A stretch of DNA of 64,000 nucleotides from Deroplatys truncata (Eukaryota > Arthropoda > Insecta > Mantodea > Mantidae), in NCBI GenBank assembly GCA_030765065.1, contig CM060975.1:164086993-164150992 (forward strand), written 5' to 3'. This document shows, one piece after another, positions 61,701 through 64,000 of this stretch. The position numbers and the translations under genes were made by a program. Within the stretch, counting starts at the first letter, position 1; each line of letters opens with the position of its first letter. A model generated the notes under the pieces. It saw only the letters and a list, made by a program, of their open reading frames with translations. It was not told where the DNA came from and did not search any database.

Positions 61701-61953
61701 CAAAAAATATAGATTCCTACAAGGCAAATGTGAAGTGAATAGTTCTATAAGTATACAAGGTAAATGTGCCACTTTAAGAAAATAATGAATCAGTAATCGA
61801 TATTGTTCTTAAACAATTTAACATTGCACTTTGATTGCAACAATATCTAAAACTGGAGTTATTTAATGATTTGAATGAATGCACACAAGTATAATTTGTA
61901 ACTGGAGTTGTCTGTATGGCATTTATAACTCTCCATGTGCTTACCTTAGCCAT
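58480..61953 (-). CDS. Pro-resilin-like cuticular protein, gene 4 (three exons)
   Basis: Coding join on the minus strand: 61953..61945, 59787..59083, 58737..58480; 323 residues, phase-0 introns. The protein begins MAK-MLLLLISVTLTGVLA (signal), then EPPVPNSYLPPNQNGARTPD, nine YG[A/V]P motifs, ...REDELA, and the R&R domain with EPANYEFAYEVEDAESG and EYEADLEGYKPRIRYE. Splice sites: donor 1 GTAAGC, acceptor TCCAG, donor 2 GTAAGT, acceptor CTGCAG. It is the closest relative of gene 3 but without the 54-bp expansion and without the transposon in intron 1, which is therefore only about 2.16 kb. The inferred role is the same: secreted chitin-binding elastic cuticle component. Confidence 0.9.
59083..59787 (-). 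CDS. Gene 4 exon 2: signal peptide core and YGAP repeats
   Basis: 235 codons between TTTTTTCCAG and GTAAGT. An upstream in-frame ATG in the intron would give a longer N-terminus, but the AG directly before MLLLLISVTL and the shared exon 1 decide for splicing. Confidence 0.9.
60661..60800 (+). mobile_element. SINE fragment with B box and (AAT)n tail
   Basis: GTGGTTCAAATCCCGG is a B box. About 100 bp later comes an (AAT)n run (60770-60795). It lies in intron 1 of gene 4; the A-box part is missing. Confidence 0.5.
61945..61953 (-). CDS. Gene 4 exon 1 (MAK)
   Basis: ATG GCT AAG then GTAAGC, exactly as in gene 3. Confidence 0.85.
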
Positions 61954-61988
61954 TGCTAGTTGTATTCTTGTAGCTGATAGCAATGGAA

Positions 61989-62260
61989 GACTGAGTTGAC
62001 GATAACGTCTTTCATAGGCATTTATATAGTGCATCTGGAGCATTGGATGGTGGCCTAAACTGCTGACCTCCAAAGGGTGGGGGAGCGAAAGAAACAAGTT
62101 CATTCCAATTGGATCATCTCATGGGCGACTTTGCAAGGGGCTGTGACGACAACACACTTATATCTTGTTGCATAATGCGCATCGCAACTTTCATTGCCAC
62201 AGAACTGCTTGGTGGCCCCCTCCAAGAAAACGAGAAAAACTGTCTGTCGTGAGCTGACCA
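61989..62260 (-). promoter_or_regulatory. Gene 4 core and proximal promoter
   Basis: TATATAAA at 62028-62021 and TCAGTC at 61994-61989. The upstream 200 bp are almost the same as gene 3 (CAAAGGGTGGGGGAGCGAAA, CATCTCATGGGCGACTTTGC). Confidence 0.75.
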
Positions 62261-62546
62261 CACCATTCATAAGCTAACGAAATAAATGTTCCTATCTGGA
62301 TCTACTGCAGAGAAAATGTGATGGCTGTTGTCGGGACGGAGTTGCGTACGTCACAGTTTTCTGAATACTTGTGCAACATAATGTATATGAGGAACAGTAG
62401 TTCTAGATCCTAAGGGTATTAAATGGATGTCTTGCTCTTAGTACCACCATTCTTGAATGAATCACTTAGTGTATAGGGCAGAGTGGTTATCAAAATCTAG
62501 GTGGCGTATTCCTGTTAGGGGGATCCCAATTTATTATGATGTAAAT

Positions 62547-62554
<8 letters not shown>

Positions 62555-62582
<28 letters not shown>
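62555..62582 (+). repeat. (GA)n microsatellite
   Basis: About 14 GA units upstream of gene 4, at the left edge of an ACTTTCTC-family copy. Confidence 0.9.
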
Positions 62583-62584
<2 letters not shown>

Positions 62585-62609
62585 TTCCATTTTTTATTTT
62601 ATTTATTTA

Positions 62610-63560
62610 TTGCATTCCACTCAAAACTTTTATACCGATATTTCACCGGAAATACATGTTTTGAGTCCCCTGAATCCCCCCAAAAATGTAGTTTTAGAAA
62701 AAGGTTCCTGTGTCTGTCTGTGTATCTGTGAACAGTATAACTCAAAAACGAAAAGTCGGATAAATACCAAACTGGTTTTTATTTTCAGTACTTTTTATAG
62801 ATGCAAAACGAACATTTTCATAAATTCTCCCACCCAAAATTACCCATTGCATGGTAGATTTTTCGTAATTTTTGATTTTGTAAAAAAATGGCTCTAACGA
62901 TTTTGATTACAACATCTTATATTAAAAATATTTACATTACAAATAAAATGTATATCTTGAACTTTCTAGGAATATCCTGTGAAGTCATTCGGAAGAAATT
63001 TTGTATTTCTCTTGCATAACTGGTAAAGCTTAAGCGATAACCAAAACGTAGCAAACAAAAATATTTTTTTATGGTATAAGCAATTTCCGAGATATCCTCA
63101 TTAATGGTTTGAATTTGTTAATAATTTGTCGTTCTTTAAGTCCTTTTGATGTTCAGTTGGTTCTCGAAATGCTCACAAAGTGCACGGAATTTTATCGAGA
63201 TAAAGCTTTCTGGAATTTTAAGACTAGTATATAGCGTTCAGTCCTTAAACATTTAAACTATCGTTATTCTCTTTATATCTAAAACAAAATATGTAATTAA
63301 AAATATATTCTTAAACAGCGGTATACAAAAAATAGAATAAGTAAGATCCAGTGCGGATTATAAATCAACTTAAATTAATTATACAATAAATCAAATTTCT
63401 TCTACAATACTAATATACTATAAAGAGATCTATATTATATATTTCCGGAAAGGTTTATATCGATTAAAATGAAGAAGATAGGAAAACGTTCGTAAGGATA
63501 CTTTGTGTACCCACTAATTAGTGTTAGAATACAGAGAAAGTCATGTAAATTAACACATAA
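62610..63560 (+). mobile_element. ACTTTCTC-family element, start eroded
   Basis: It enters at TGCATTCCACTCAAAACTTTTATACCGATATTTCACCGG and ends ACAGAGAAAGTCATGTAAATTAACACAT. It is inserted in the upstream flank shared with gene 3 (46740-47620), where no copy is present. Confidence 0.68.
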
Positions 63561-64000
63561 GGATAATTTTTGTTTTAAAAAGCAACACTACCTCCATATA
63601 GTGAAAATAAAATATTATTTATTGATTTTTGTTATGTATTATGCCCGAATATGAATGGTAAGCTTAGAAATAATGGATTTTGGTGATTCCTTTTCCTTTA
63701 AAACGCTTAGTTCATCTCATATATTACAGGCTACATAACGTTACCAGAATTTTTCAAAACACTGAATTTTTATATATGCCAGGTTAGTTGCTGTTTTCTT
63801 AAAGCGTTTCCCAGATATCTTTTGGACTTATTTTGGGATTTTACAGCATTCAAGCTGTGAGATTCTAAATAGCGGAGGGCTTGCAGTGGAATAAGTGGCT
63901 ACAAGGATTCCGAAAATGGTTAGAAATAGCTAAATTTAAATCGCTAAAAAGACAGGCCTAAGGTTGTTCGGTATATGTATATTAAAAATGCATAGTGCAA
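63560..64000. other. Upstream flank of gene 4 (duplicated), no gene
   Basis: Continues the match with 47330-47620 (TTACAGCATTCAAGCTGTGAG near 63841). No further gene begins before the window ends. Confidence 0.5.

Overview
The window looks like A+T-rich, repeat-dense insect nuclear DNA. It has split genes with multi-kilobase introns, GT/AG splice sites, AATAAA poly(A) signals, TATA plus TCAGT-type initiators, tRNA-derived SINEs, mariner-type transposons and LINE remnants. The only genes I can support are four tandem paralogues of one cuticle-protein gene, all on the minus strand. A hemimetabolous insect with a bulky genome (for example a cockroach or termite) would fit, but the order cannot be proved from the sequence alone.

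Gene array. Each gene has the same three-exon plan. Exon 1 codes for only Met-Ala-Lys and sits just below a TATA box and initiator. After a first intron of about 2.2-3.4 kb, exon 2 codes for the rest of the signal peptide and a low-complexity chain of Tyr-Gly-Ala/Val-Pro repeats. After a second intron of about 0.34-0.35 kb, exon 3 codes for an 85-residue Rebers-Riddiford chitin-binding domain. This is the architecture of pro-resilin-like elastic cuticle proteins. Coding spans are 646-4989, 17625-22284, 36168-41095 and 58480-61953; predicted proteins are 317, 317, 411 and 323 residues. Genes 1 and 2 form one closely related pair and genes 3 and 4 another. Homology extends far beyond the genes: about 1-10330 pairs with 16985-29645, and about 36070-47620 pairs with 58380-63905. 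The array therefore grew by duplication of blocks of at least 10 kb.

Between and inside the genes lie mobile elements. The commonest is an unnamed noncoding family of about 0.9 kb with inverted ACTTTCTCTAC ends, seen 18 times counting fragments. There are several tRNA-headed SINEs, one 1.9-kb Tc1/mariner-type element with about 300-bp terminal inverted repeats, a 624-bp mariner deletion derivative, a scrambled transposase relic, a DDE-transposase relic, a non-autonomous LTR retroelement with a broken gag, back-to-back LINE 3' ends, and a 204-bp palindromic MITE beside a degenerate Myb/SANT-like reading frame.

The four genes presumably supply the same extracellular matrix: secreted, chitin-anchored by exon 3, and elastic and cross-linkable through tyrosines in exon 2. 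A conserved proximal promoter of about 200 bp suggests shared control. Two differences stand out. Gene 3 has an internal 54-bp repeat expansion, and gene 2 has a degraded first splice donor. I see no bacterial-type system, CRISPR array, true tRNA gene or other host gene.
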